A stretch of 64,000 bases of DNA from Ceriagrion tenellum (lineage: Eukaryota > Arthropoda > Insecta > Odonata > Coenagrionidae): assembly GCA_963169105.1 (NCBI GenBank), contig OY720637.1, positions 34,343,925 to 34,407,924 of the forward strand. The letters run 5' to 3'. Both the position numbers and the translations under genes were made by a program. The notes under the pieces were generated by a model. It was given only the letters and a program-made list of their open reading frames with translations, was not told where the DNA came from and did not search any database. Positions within the stretch are counted from its first letter, which is position 1. The number at the start of each line of letters is the position of its first letter. This document shows, piece after piece, positions 11,671 to 20,294 of this stretch.

Positions 11671-11710
11671 GGACGGTCGTTTCGCCAGCTTTCCAGTCGG
11701 CTTCATCAGG
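11671..11710 (-). ncRNA. hammerhead ribozyme-like motif (core intact)
   Basis: On the minus strand: CTGATGA, a GCC/GGC-closed stem II, GAAAC, a tiny ACGACCGT stem III and then the C expected at the cleavage position. This is the order of a type I hammerhead with minimal stem III. Candidate stem I strands are less clear than in the core. Confidence 0.6.
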
Positions 11711-11819
11711 TTCTAATTTACAGGAGAATTGTCTGCTGCTATATTTATGTGTAGGGCTCTGATCCGTTAAATATCCGTTGGGATCTAGTCGGGAACGCTC
11801 CGATATGCTGAGGAGTCGG

Positions 11820-11880
11820 ACGGTCTTTGATTGTTGAAAATCCAAATAAAAGCAGATGAGAACGAACAGCAATATTCCCT
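11820..11880 (-). pseudogene. Penelope-like ORF C-terminus, degraded
   Basis: The minus strand reads 'EYCCSFSSAFIWIFNNQR', lining up with 'DGYLLSSTFKPIFNDPR' of the plus-strand copy at 11930-12035. Only the last few codons are recognisable. Confidence 0.5.
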
Positions 11881-11929
11881 GTTGAAATAAATTTATAAGG
11901 AAGTAAGATCATCGCCAAGGAAATAAGTA

Positions 11930-12035
11930 CTTCCCTCGGCTGATACGGGAGGCTATCGAAATCGCTAAGAAACCAAATACCTTCAACAGTGAAGATGGCT
12001 ATCTGCTCTCCTCTACTTTTAAACCGATTTTCAAC
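11930..12035 (+). pseudogene. Penelope-like retroelement ORF, C-terminal fragment
   Basis: The translation contains 'RLIREAIEIAKKPNTFNSED' followed by 'GYLLSSTFKPIF'. Penelope-like ORFs carry a GIY-YIG-type endonuclease C-terminal to the reverse transcriptase and commonly end with REA-IEI-K--N-FN-EDGY-LS--W-P. Only this extreme C-terminus is present; a stop upstream (about 11900) and the missing reverse transcriptase make it a fragment. Assignment rests on this motif and on the adjacent hammerhead-like motif. Confidence 0.7.
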
Positions 12036-12155
12036 GATCCAAGGCAATCCGACTCCTCAGCCAATCAGAGAGCTTCGGACTAGATCCCAACGCATATTTA
12101 ACGGACCAGAGCCCAACACATAAATATAGCAGCAGGCAAGTACTGTTCATTAGCA

Positions 12156-12195
12156 CCTGATGAAGCCGATTGGAAAGCTGGCGAAACGGCCGTCC
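12156..12195 (+). ncRNA. hammerhead ribozyme-like motif, core intact
   Basis: Seen in order: CTGATGA; a stem II closed by GCC/GGC; GAAAC; stem III as the 8-base hairpin ACGGCCGT; then C at the predicted cleavage site. A possible stem I pairs GCAC just upstream with GTGC near 12207-12212, leaving a large internal loop. The architecture is that of type I hammerheads of Penelope-like elements. Activity is not demonstrated. Confidence 0.65.
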
Positions 12196-12441
12196 ACAAA
12201 CATGGTGCAAAGTGGGGTGAACCCGAAAAATACCGATAAACAAGACAACCGCGGAAACATTCGTAACAATTACACTGTACGAGGTTATTCGGACTCCGTT
12301 ATACTGGAGGCATTTGAGACGCGAATTCAGAGAGGAATGAGGAGGGTGAGAAAGGAAGAAGAGAAGAACTGGGAACCTTTAAAGGAGGCGAGAGAGGGAA
12401 AACGATTAAAGGGATTCAGAAGATGCAGCAGCAAATATTAA
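12160..12441 (+). other. open frame running through the hammerhead motif
   Basis: A 93-codon frame starting at the ATG inside CTGATGA. The minus-strand copy (11512-11706) encodes a similar product: both contain 'KLAKRPST', 'NPKNTDKQ', 'YSDS' and 'ILEAFETRIQRGMRRV', with mostly conservative differences. A third, more diverged copy (11028-11219 -) keeps the first ~25 residues in the same frame. No domain is recognised. It may be fortuitous openness in a conserved repeat. Confidence 0.35.
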
Positions 12442-12769
12442 AGGAGGTCTTAAATGGTTAGGGCAAGTTGACGAGTGCAATATGAGGAGAATATGTGGTT
12501 CGAGCGGATATAAAGGAAGACAATCGAAAAATGGACTCTTGACATGTAAGCGGAAGGAATGAGACACATTAGTTTTGGACTGTTTGAAGTAATGCTTTTC
12601 ACGAAAGCTTACAAACCAATTAGTGAACACCATATGAATTAATGTAATAACAATATTATAACTGACGTACTCGGCAATACATTATAAGGCCTACAGAGAA
12701 TTTCTGTTCTGCAATATCAACCAATTGTCGGAGGATTAAGTAACATTTTGTGCAACAGTAAGCGACAAC

Positions 12770-13185
12770 ATTCGTGTGGAGCGTGGAATTCTATGGATCG
12801 GAAGCATGGACCATTGGAAAAGCAGACCACAACAGCCTTGAAGCCTTCGACCCCAGGCGCTGGAGGAGGATGCTGAAGATAAAATGGACGGTTAAAATAA
12901 GACATGATGAAGTGTACAGAATAGAAGAGGAGAGGACCATATGGAACGCCATAGAGAAAAGAAGAACGAGATGGATTGAACACACTCTGAGACACAATGG
13001 GTTTATTGAGGAACACAGTTGAAGGAAACATAGAGGGAAAAATCCCCAGAGAAAGACCCAGGAATAAGGTCATAGACCAAATAAAGAGAGGGGTGCATCG
13101 AAAGACCTATCAGGAAGTTGGGGAACTAGCATTAGACAGAGAAGGATGGAGGGCTACAGTCAGCAATCTAAGGACTGAACGAGTT
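12770..13185 (+). mobile_element. LINE B non-LTR retrotransposon, 3' ORF fragment
   Basis: The plus strand encodes 'VEFYGSEAWTIGKADHN', 'RRWRRMLKIKWT', 'RRTRWIEHTLRHNGF', then after a frameshift near 13010 'EGNIEGKIPRERPRN' and 'DREGWRATVSNLR'. This is the classic C-terminal region of arthropod endonuclease/reverse-transcriptase LINEs. The catalytic reverse-transcriptase core is absent (5' truncation). It is a dead copy with one frameshift. Confidence 0.85.
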
Positions 13186-13984
13186 TCACTCACTACTCAT
13201 TTTTTCTTGACTACCGTGCATACCTCTTCGGCATTTACGCGTATTCCATCCCACTATATGACGCACGAATGTCTTTCCTCTGATTCTTCCCAGTATTCGA
13301 TACTTTCCGGCGGAATTCTGCGAAAACTCATTTCACTGACTTAAAGACAATTTGCATACTTCTCTAATATCAAAACTTCTTCTGGGACAGCTACCTTAGA
13401 CCTAAAGAAATCGTAATAGGGTGAGGACATAATACATGATGATGAAACTTATGATTCTCATTCAATCATAGCTGGATGGGCGGCAATATAGAAACACAAA
13501 TAAAATGTTTCTCTGTAAATATCTCCCTTCACCACTTACTTGACAATCCCCTTCGATAGCAGTGTTCCCCGCTCCATTAATACCCGCTAAATACATTCCC
13601 CCATCCACTCTCTCAGCCACCTTTTCCCAAAACCAAACTCCTCCCTTAAGGGAACCATATCCGGCACTTCATTTGCCTCCCAGTAACCAGCTTACATCCG
13701 CCGCCTTTACTCAAACCAGCAAAGCCTTCAAACTACGCACTTTCGCTTTCCTTGATGACAAAGTTTCACTGCAGCACTAAGTCACGCATCTTACCAAAAT
13801 TAAAACATATTTTCTTCACAAGTTTTATGGATTCTCCGACATTATTATCGTTCCCACAGTATACTCTAGTTTTTCCACTTAGGCCTTCTTACGTCCTTGC
13901 TTCTGGTGCGGTTTTTTTTGCAAAATGTTACTCATATGCATCCATTATTACCGTAAGTGTAAACCTACCGATAAATATGCATGT
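13186..13984. other. no feature recognised
   Basis: AT-rich. Frames at 13562-13780 and 13752-14078 have no recognised domain. Confidence 0.4.
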
Positions 13985-15165
13985 TAATAATAATAATAAT
14001 AATAAACTCGTTTATTGTTCTAGGAGTGAACTCCTTTGGAACATAGAAATGATATACAGTGGTGTGCAAGACAATTAATATGGGAATAAGCCAATCAGGA
14101 AACAAAAAAGGGAAGTTGTCATATGAATTGCTAACAACAGACATATACAACATTATCATTTAGCAATGTGGAAAAAGAACTGAATTTCTTCTTTTAACAG
14201 AAAAACGAACATTTAACATATCAATAAACAAATAACACAACTTTTAAAAAGGAAATTAAGCTTAACATATGAAAAGGAAAAAAAGGAAAAAAATCACATC
14301 AATGAACTGATGAAATCTTCAATGGACATTAATCACATCAATGAACTGATAAATGAGTTACATGGTCAGCATTCCGGAAAGTAAGTGTATGATAATCTTT
14401 CTCTTAAATATTACCAGTGATGCACTGTCTTTTACCAGTTTAGGCAAGTCATTCCACAGCTTTGAGGCAACAACTGTAAACGATTTCTGGACTGTAGCTG
14501 TCCGGAACTGGGGGGGATACAAAAAACAGGGGTCTTGTCTAGTAACAACATCAGTGTATTTACTACTTGGGAGAAAAAGATCCATTATATACTGAGGGCT
14601 CCCATATTTGAGGAGATTGAACATGAACATGTTATATTTTCTCCTTGATTTAAGATCGAGCCAGGAGAGCCTTTTAAAATAAGGGGTAATGTGTTCATCT
14701 CGCCGTAGATTAAAGATGAATCTCACACATGAGTTCAACAGACGCTGGAACTCAATATTCAACTCCTCAGTTAAATCATTGTATACGAGACTACAGTAGT
14801 TTAGGTGAGGAAGAATGAGTGAGGTAACTAATTTCTTCTTTAACTGAAGTGGCAGTAGATTTCTATGGATTTTTAACTGATGTAGAATTGCATTTATTTT
14901 GTTGGATACCCTCATCGTATGTTCTTTCCAGGAAAGATTTATGGTTAATGTCAACCCCAAATTTTTCACACTGTTACTGAACGGTATGCTCACTTCCTCG
15001 ACCATTATCATTGGCAGTACTGTGAAATTTATATTCGATACTATCTTGCTGTTACCAATGTTAATGGATTTAGTTTTTACGGAGTTTAACACGAGGTTTA
15101 ACACTAGGGAACTATCTCGCCCAAACTGCCTCAAGCGAGAATTGGATAAAAAAACTAAAAGGGGT
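13985..15165 (-). mobile_element. CR1/Jockey-like non-LTR retrotransposon, 5' truncated
   Basis: The minus strand carries an open ORF2 end (14358-15134), then a 3' UTR of about 370 bp and an (ATT)n microsatellite tail at about 13985-14005. The tail at the 3' end and missing 5' half are typical of target-primed reverse transcription. The ORF is uninterrupted over 258 codons, so this is the best-preserved LINE in the window. Confidence 0.85.
14358..15134 (-). CDS. LINE ORF2 C-terminal fragment (reverse transcriptase thumb and tail)
   Basis: A 258-residue open frame, truncated at its N-terminus. Residues 57-72 carry 'KNLGLTL...LSWKEH', the conserved step just after the palm domain of non-LTR reverse transcriptases. 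Residues 106-140 carry 'LILPHLNYCSLVYND' and 'RLLNSCVRFI' (thumb), and residues 210-231 carry 'FRTATVQKSFTVVASKLWND', the usual C-terminal motif of CR1/Jockey-group ORF2 proteins. The YxDD catalytic palm and the endonuclease are missing, so it cannot act alone. The coding frame continues unbroken a little upstream to about 15165. No host gene function is suggested. Confidence 0.8.
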   Translation of the reverse strand: MRQFGRDSSLVLNLVLNSVKTKSINIGNSKIVSNINFTVLPMIMVEEVSIPFSNSVKNLGLTLTINLSWKEHTMRVSNKINAILHQLKIHRNLLPLQLKKKLVTSLILPHLNYCSLVYNDLTEELNIEFQRLLNSCVRFIFNLRRDEHITPYFKRLSWLDLKSRRKYNMFMFNLLKYGSPQYIMDLFLPSSKYTDVVTRQDPCFLYPPQFRTATVQKSFTVVASKLWNDLPKLVKDSASLVIFKRKIIIHLLSGMLTM

Positions 15166-15300
15166 TAAGAAATACAGCCGCAGGCTGAAGAGATGAAGCT
15201 TCCTAATGGAGCGCTTCTCACTGACGTTGTTACCCTGGGTTCCTGTCCACAGTTTTCTCAATCTACTAAACAAATAATTGCTCAACGCTTTTCTCTTAGT

Positions 15301-15443
15301 GACCAGGGGTGTGATTCTGTTTCTGCATGACTTATTATACCGTAGCCATATTATAACGATTGCCTGTGCATGAATAGCGCCGAGCGCGATTCTGTTTCTT
15401 TCGGCGTATGGCGTTGTGAAGAAACAGAATCGCGCCCCAGGGT
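15301..15443. mobile_element. small MITE-like palindrome
   Basis: ACCAGGGGTGTGATTCTGTT at about 15301 is matched inverted by the end near 15443 (AACAGAATCGCGCCCCAGGG). Inside, 15384-15400 and 15419-15435 form a perfect 17-bp stem with an 18-base loop. No coding capacity. Confidence 0.6.
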
Positions 15444-15571
15444 AAAGCAACGCCCGCTTGGCGAACATGAAAATTCCTACAAAAAGAGAAGTATAAGTCT
15501 AGATGTGGTGGAAGGAATTCATCATAAAGAATGAGAGTAATGGCAATTTTCCACTTATATAAATTTGATTC

Positions 15572-15605
15572 GACCTAGGTTTCGATGTACTCCATCATCA
15601 TCAGG
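15572..15605 (-). ncRNA. hammerhead ribozyme-like motif
   Basis: Minus strand: CTGATGA, stem II GATG/CATC around a GAGTA loop, GAAAC, then CTAGGTC, giving a minimal stem III (ACC/GGT with a 2-base loop) and C at the cleavage position. Flanking ATTTG (15563-15567, plus-strand coordinates) and CAAAT (15608-15612) can pair as stem I beyond a small internal loop. Confidence 0.55.
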
Positions 15606-15644
15606 CACAAATACAAAAATTAATTTAAAAAATTTTTACAGTGT

Positions 15645-15677
15645 CTGACGATGATGTAGTACATCGAAACCTAGATT
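15645..15677 (+). ncRNA. hammerhead ribozyme-like motif, decayed
   Basis: Plus-strand partner of the motif above: CTGACGA in place of CTGATGA, GATG/CATC stem II, GAAAC retained, stem III degraded (CTAGATT). Confidence 0.45.
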
Positions 15678-15818
15678 GAATAATACATTATTCAATATAA
15701 GGCAAATATATATATGTGGAAACTTGCCTATACTCTCATTTTTTAAGACGATAATTCCTCAATTTAATGCGTAATAATCACCTTGTAAGGAGGTGAAATA
15801 TGCAGAAATAAAGTCGCA

Positions 15819-16420
15819 GTGTTGATGGCCACATATTTTCCAAATTGCCGGGGCTGTTCAACGAGGCCCCTTGCTCAATTCTCTCACTCCGGCGCTAGAA
15901 TTTCACGACCTCCTCCTCCTCGAACCCATTCATTCCCTTCAACTTGCCAAGCTGGAGTAAAAAGTGGATGGAAAAGGGCGGAAGGAAGGAGGGCGAAGAC
16001 GGAGAGATGGAGGATTCATTTGCCGGAGTGCCCATTCGCCGCCCCCCGCCCCGAAACAGATCATCGCCCCACCTGGCCCCCTTTCCCACGCCCTCCCACA
16101 CCCACTCACGTCTTTCGGCGCCTCTCTCTCACCATCCCATTCCCGCGCCCGAGTTTTGCGAGCCGACGGGGCGCGGCATGTATGTATGCGGAACACGATG
16201 GATGCGGTGTCATTTCAGGCGGGCGCCGTGACGCCGGGCGCTACCTGGGGGAAAGGAGAAGAGGTCTCCTCCCGGGTGCCTTGAAAACTGGGAAAGGGAT
16301 AATAGGGCGGGTGTGTTGCGACGGACCTTTCTGTCTGCCCTCCCCACGGAGCTCCAACTTTGGTGCCAAAGGCAAAGACACACACCTATATACCTGCGGA
16401 TACATGTTACTCTGAGAGTC
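15819..16420. other. GC-rich island, no gene recognised
   Basis: C/G-rich block open in several frames on both strands (198 codons at 15819-16415 +). The predicted peptides are proline/arginine-rich and low in complexity, with no motif, so the openness probably reflects composition. A regulatory CpG-type island or first exon is possible but unproven. Confidence 0.4.
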
Positions 16421-16597
16421 GGAACGGCGAAGTAAGGCAGGGGGTGTAACGACGCCAGACATGAAAAGGCGAGAGAATAGCCCTGCTAAAAAATTCCTTA
16501 GAAGCTGGTGGTTTCCGGCGATACTTTATAAAATTTACTGAACATTTTGAAAGAGCAGAGTAAATTTTGTTTTTCCACAATGAATTTAATAACTTGC

Positions 16598-16631
16598 GAC
16601 CATGTTTTCGACGATTAGCGTCATCATCAAG
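16598..16631 (-). ncRNA. hammerhead ribozyme-like motif, decayed
   Basis: Minus strand: TTGATGA, a perfect GACG/CGTC stem II with a CTAAT loop, then GAAAAC. The first core base and stem III are altered. It lies immediately upstream of LINE F1 (16640). Confidence 0.4.
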
Positions 16632-16639
16632 CGTATTAT

Positions 16640-16990
16640 GCTAGGTTTGATCATATTAACAAGATTACAGAGATAGAGTGTCGTACCGATAGATTTAAAA
16701 TGTTATTTTTCCCGCGTACTATAAGAGAGAACAATAGGCAGCGTAGCAAAGGGATAGGTAGGTGAAATATAGTTATAGTAGTCTGTAGTGCATGGTGAAT
16801 GTAATAACAACCAATAATCCCTTTCTTATTATGTAGATACTAACCATCTAGCTGCATGTGACCCTGTTCTCTAGCATGTGTCCCTTAAATATCCAACTTG
16901 CATGGCAATAGTGCATGTTCGGTGATCTTCACCCCCTGCCACACACCCTCGTGGTGGCTCACAGGGTATTACGTAGACGTAGACGTATGT
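16640..16990 (+). mobile_element. LINE F1 non-LTR retrotransposon, 3' end
   Basis: Translates to 'KITEIECRTDRFKMLFFPRT' plus 'IRENN' at 16661-16735, the ORF2 C-terminal signature of several LINE clades. A ~250-bp 3' UTR follows, with a conserved CACACCCTCGTGGTGGCTCA motif and a GTAGAC(G) hexamer-like tail at 16970-16990. An inverted copy, close to identical, lies at 39930-40285. Confidence 0.8.
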
Positions 16991-17050
16991 GGAAGTTGAA
17001 TTTCACAAATGAAACAGTAACTTTGTTTCCTTCCACAGATTTATTTTCTT

Positions 17051-17088
17051 GGTTCAACATGTTTTGACACAGCGGTGTCATCATCGGG
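17051..17088 (-). ncRNA. hammerhead ribozyme-like motif, decayed
   Basis: Minus strand: CCGATGA, perfect GACAC/GTGTC stem II closed on CGCT, then AAAAC. Both core elements are one substitution from consensus. Confidence 0.4.
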
Positions 17089-17149
17089 TACAAACTCAAA
17101 AAATTTTCCAGATGTTCAAGTATATACCATAAAGGGTTTAGGGGAAGGG

Positions 17150-17335
17150 AAAGTAAAGAGGGAAAACCAGGGGGGGAGGTAAGGGATGGCGGTTGGGCTA
17201 GGAATTTGGAAAACCCATGAGAGACCACGTGAGTGGTGGGTGGAGAAATTGCCATGAGAAAAATACGGCCTGGACCGGGAATCGAACCACGGACCTTTGG
17301 TTTGCCGGACCATGCAATATGCAATTTCTTCAAAA
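17150..17335 (-). mobile_element. tRNA-derived SINE-like copy
   Basis: Minus strand: GGTCCGGCAAACCAAAGGTC, GTGGTTCGATTCCCGG (a good polymerase III B box) and then TTTTTCTCATGGCAATTTC. The same series follows the tRNA-like head at 17508-17615. The 5' half of the tRNA-like part is lost or diverged. Confidence 0.6.
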
Positions 17336-17507
17336 AGAATTCACCCGCCATGTTTGAATTTCAAATGGCTAAGCACGGCATATGTGCTGGTGAAGGATAC
17401 TGACTCTTGGTTGTGGCTTCTTTGAAGTCCTCTCCATCAAAGATGGCAACGCAAGGGCCTAAGTTCTAGTTGCCTTGTATCCACCAAATTTGCCATGGGA
17501 ATTAGGA

Positions 17508-17615
17508 AGCCTGGATAGCGTAGTGGTCTGCGCATTGGTCCGGCAAACCAAAGGTCCGTGGTTCGATTCCCGGCTCAGGCCGAATTTTTCTCATGGCAAT
17601 TTCTTCAAAAATGCA
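17508..17615 (+). mobile_element. tRNA-derived SINE head
   Basis: GCCTGGATAGCGTAGTGGTC...GGTTCGATTCCCGGCTCAGG folds as a near-complete tRNA: acceptor pairing 6 of 7, and a perfect 5-bp anticodon stem TTGGT/ACCAA with loop CCGGCAA. Position 33 is C rather than U and there is an acceptor mismatch, so it is more likely a SINE head than a working tRNA. The TTTTTCTCATGGCAATTTC body follows. It is inverted relative to 17150-17335. Confidence 0.65.
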
Positions 17616-18535
17616 ATCTCTTAAAAGGAAAAATCCAATTTTATGCTATTATATTATAAATTTTCCCAATGAATAACTTCGTATGAAGCGAGTTCCTTAA
17701 CTCCAAAGCAATGCATCTCAACCACGACGTCGATCTCGAGGGAATGGTCTGCTTTAGCAAAAGAGGTCCCTTGCCCCCACCCCACCTAACCCTTTCCTGA
17801 ATATGCGGCCTAAAGGAGAGAAGATAACATTTTTCAATCGAGGCGAAAAGCATTCAACAGTCCTCTTCCAATCCGACGGCGGGACCTCTGAATTTCCGGG
17901 CGCATGCATAACATCCTTTACAGGCCGGGATGTAATTACGGGGGGTGGGAGAGGTTCAGCGGGAAGCCGTGGAGCGGTGGATGACAACGCGATAGCCGGC
18001 GCCATTGAAGAGGGACTAGAGTAGTCGAGAAATAGAGAGGGTGAAGTGGAAACGGAAAAAAAAGGAAATGGTAGAACTCTTTAGGTTTTGAATATGTGAG
18101 TATCCCTGAACTCGTATTTTCGAGTTCACTGCTCTAGGCTTTCATTTCAGTCTGGAAGATAATTTCAGAACCGACAATTTATTGCGCTACGAAATATTTG
18201 GAACTCAAATTCGCTCGATATAAATTCGTAGAAATGCCTTAAAACTTGAATGCTATGCATAATTCATCCATTATTTTCCTAAACATTTTAACGAGCCAAA
18301 CGGTTTAATTCACGACGCCAACACGCATAAAATGGATGTTTTGGAATTCACCTCGACGCCATGAAGCACTGATTGAACATTTTAAACACTATACCATGCA
18401 CAGCAATCATGAAAAATACAAAATGAAACAGTTTCCTAATGGCGCTAAGAGAATAATTTCATCATTGCGAAGTAGGCTATTCAAAAGAGATGAAAATCCA
18501 TTAAGTATAACATTTTAACCCAAATCGGAGTAAAT
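17616..18535. other. no feature recognised
   Basis: Frames near 17803-18024 are glycine-rich and unrecognised; the rest is AT-rich. Confidence 0.4.
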
Positions 18536-18960
18536 ATGATCCATCAAAACCAAATTCGAAATAACTTCATTGTAACGCCTTGCTGCGTGAAAGCGCTATT
18601 CATGAAGATAGTTGGGACACAATTTTAATATATAACAATGATATAATTCATTTTTCCAGACGGAAGAGAAGAAACTTCGGTACACACGTTCGGACTCGTT
18701 AAGGGTCTCTACCTCTTTTTTAACAATCCATCTCCACCAAAATAAATACTCAAACAAATCCTTAACAACTCCGAAACAAATAAATAAAAAATATAAACCA
18801 AAAATAAATTAAAAAGGACACATTTTCGGTTCATGGCGTCAAAAAATACATAATATAATAAAACACATAAAAAGAACATATAACAATATTAAACAGGAGC
18901 AAAATAAACAGGAGCGCGGCATTAAAATATCATGAGACTGGTGAGTTGGAACAATTCCAT
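18536..18960. repeat. shared words of an unnamed dispersed repeat
   Basis: CATCAAAACCAAA near 18541 and CATGAGACTGGTGAGTTGGA at about 18931 recur close together at 23603-23662. The family and boundaries are unknown. Confidence 0.4.
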
Positions 18961-19084
18961 GTCAACATTCTCAGTAAAAAGGATTTATACTACCAGGTTC
19001 AACTTAGAAAAACGCAATAAGCAGATGAATGGAAGTTAAAGGATTCTTTCCACCACATTAAACCTTAATCAGTTGAACCTTAAA

Positions 19085-19560
19085 AGGATACTTCTATTTG
19101 TTACACTGAAAGCCACCATGAGGGTGTTTTGAAGGGGTGACTTATCACCAACATGAACTGCAGTGAAGAAATTTAATTTCACAAACAAGCATCATATTAT
19201 AGGAATGCTAAAAATGCTACTGAAACTACTAAAATAATCTATAACGTAATTATGTGAACGCGACACAAGAGTCATACAAGAAACATACAAAACCTGGTGT
19301 TAGCACTACTTGTCAGGTTTAGAAACATACATTAGGCGGCATATGAATTAATCAGCTATACATAAAACCTGTCAACTAACCATCTTCAAAGTCTTAACGC
19401 AGCCATAATGATATCTTATCGATCGCGGGAAAAACGACATTTTAAACCTTTCTGTTCTACAATCTATTTCCCTTATTTTTTTCTCGTGATCTTATCTACC
19501 GTAGTATGTAGAATTTTGAAAGATATTGATAACTTCGTCGGATAAATAAATTGGTTTTGA
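19085..19560 (-). mobile_element. LINE F4 non-LTR retrotransposon, 3' end
   Basis: On the minus strand a frame near 19395-19470 reads 'EIDCRTERFKMSFFPRSIRY', the ORF2 C-terminal signature. A 3' UTR of about 300 bp follows, shared with 24900-25645 and 25665-26105. 5' truncated. Confidence 0.75.
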
Positions 19561-19654
19561 AAAAGGTAAGTGATCAGCACAGCGAGTTTATTCCGAAAAA
19601 GTGCCATTTCTATCATTTGGCTGTTCCGATCAAAAAGCATCTATGCAATTCCTC

Positions 19655-19820
19655 AATATGCCATGGAAACTTTCAGAATAACTTAAATGACGTTCATTGT
19701 TGGACCTGCTGGTTCATTGCAACGTACACTTCACTGATTATTCACTCCTGGAGACCATTAGCTTCGTCAATAGCCAATAGTTACGATACAAAAAAACCCA
19801 ACGCGCTTCGTTAAAAACGG
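19655..19820 (+). repeat. family O direct repeat, copy 1
   Basis: CCATGGAAACTTTCAGAATA...GACGTTCATTGTTGGACCTG...CAATAGCCAA. It matches 20295-20465 in the same orientation, on either side of a LINE F2 fragment. Confidence 0.7.
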
Positions 19821-19839
19821 CTACGAGCAAACATATTAA

Positions 19840-20294
19840 GGTCTCATAACTTTAAGAGGGATTAAAGTGGGAGCCCCTAGAGACTCGGAGGCCACACACT
19901 AGGCTTAGGTTGACTCAGGGGGCGAGGGATGTGTGATCCCAGGGTGGAACTACATAAAAAATACAGATACAGGTGGAAATACAGAACTGATGCGTTTCAG
20001 AACGACACAGAGAAAATTATCATGACGCCTCACTACATCTCTAGGTCAGACATAAGCGATAAAATAAGAGAGATACTACATTTCCTAACGGATAGGTACA
20101 AAAACTCGTTCTTTCCGCGCACAATAAGTGACCACAATAAAAAACTGAGCTCCACTAAATACACTCCTATAATACACGTCACCATTTCTTCTCCCAAAAC
20201 CTTATCCCTTACATCTTTACACGGCAGGTGACCTACCACCCCCAGCCACACGCCCATGGGGCAGCTCGCAGGATAGTAAGTAGATTTAGATGTA
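19840..20294 (+). mobile_element. LINE F2 non-LTR retrotransposon, 3' end
   Basis: The frame at 19929-20231 includes 'ISRSDISDKIREI' and 'LTDRYKNSFFPRTISDHN', the same ORF2 C-terminal signature as F1 and F4. The 3' UTR ends in a GTAGATTTAGATGTAGG tail at about 20278-20294. It is bracketed by the two family O direct repeats. Confidence 0.8.

Larger units (their letters stand above)
11028..11845 (-). mobile_element. Penelope-like element 3' region, tandem units, left arm of inverted repeat
   Basis: Minus-strand copy of the Penelope-like 3' region also present on the plus strand at 11890-12447. From its centre outward it holds a decayed C-terminal coding remnant (about 11820-11880), one hammerhead-like motif (11671-11710), about 180 bp of body, a piggyBac-like MITE (11243-11483), the rest of the body, and a second hammerhead-like motif (11091-11130). 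Removing the MITE and its duplicated TTAA, the two motifs are about 335 bp apart, so this is a head-to-tail dimer of a ~335-bp unit. Such tandem units are typical of Penelope-like pLTRs and retrozymes. Confidence 0.65.
11890..12447 (+). mobile_element. Penelope-like element 3' region, right arm of inverted repeat
   Basis: Plus-strand copy: ORF C-terminus (11930-12035), about 120 bp of linker, hammerhead-like motif (12156-12195) and then a body ending near GGATTCAGAAGATGCAGCAG at about 12413. It pairs as an inverted repeat with 11028-11845. The join of ORF tail and hammerhead motif is the arrangement known for Penelope-like retroelements. Confidence 0.7.
15563..15690. repeat. inverted repeat with two hammerhead-like motifs
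   Basis: ACCTAGGTTTCGATGTACTC near 15573 reappears inverted at about 15657-15675. Each arm carries a hammerhead-like core, listed separately, with about 40 bases of AT-rich spacer. Confidence 0.8.

Noticed and set aside
15819..16415. 198-codon open frame as a protein-coding gene
   Set aside because: Several overlapping frames on both strands are open across the same GC-rich stretch, the product is proline/arginine-rich low complexity, and no motif is seen.
17508..17580. functional tRNA
   Set aside because: Acceptor mismatch, C instead of U at position 33, and a SINE body downstream with a second copy nearby.
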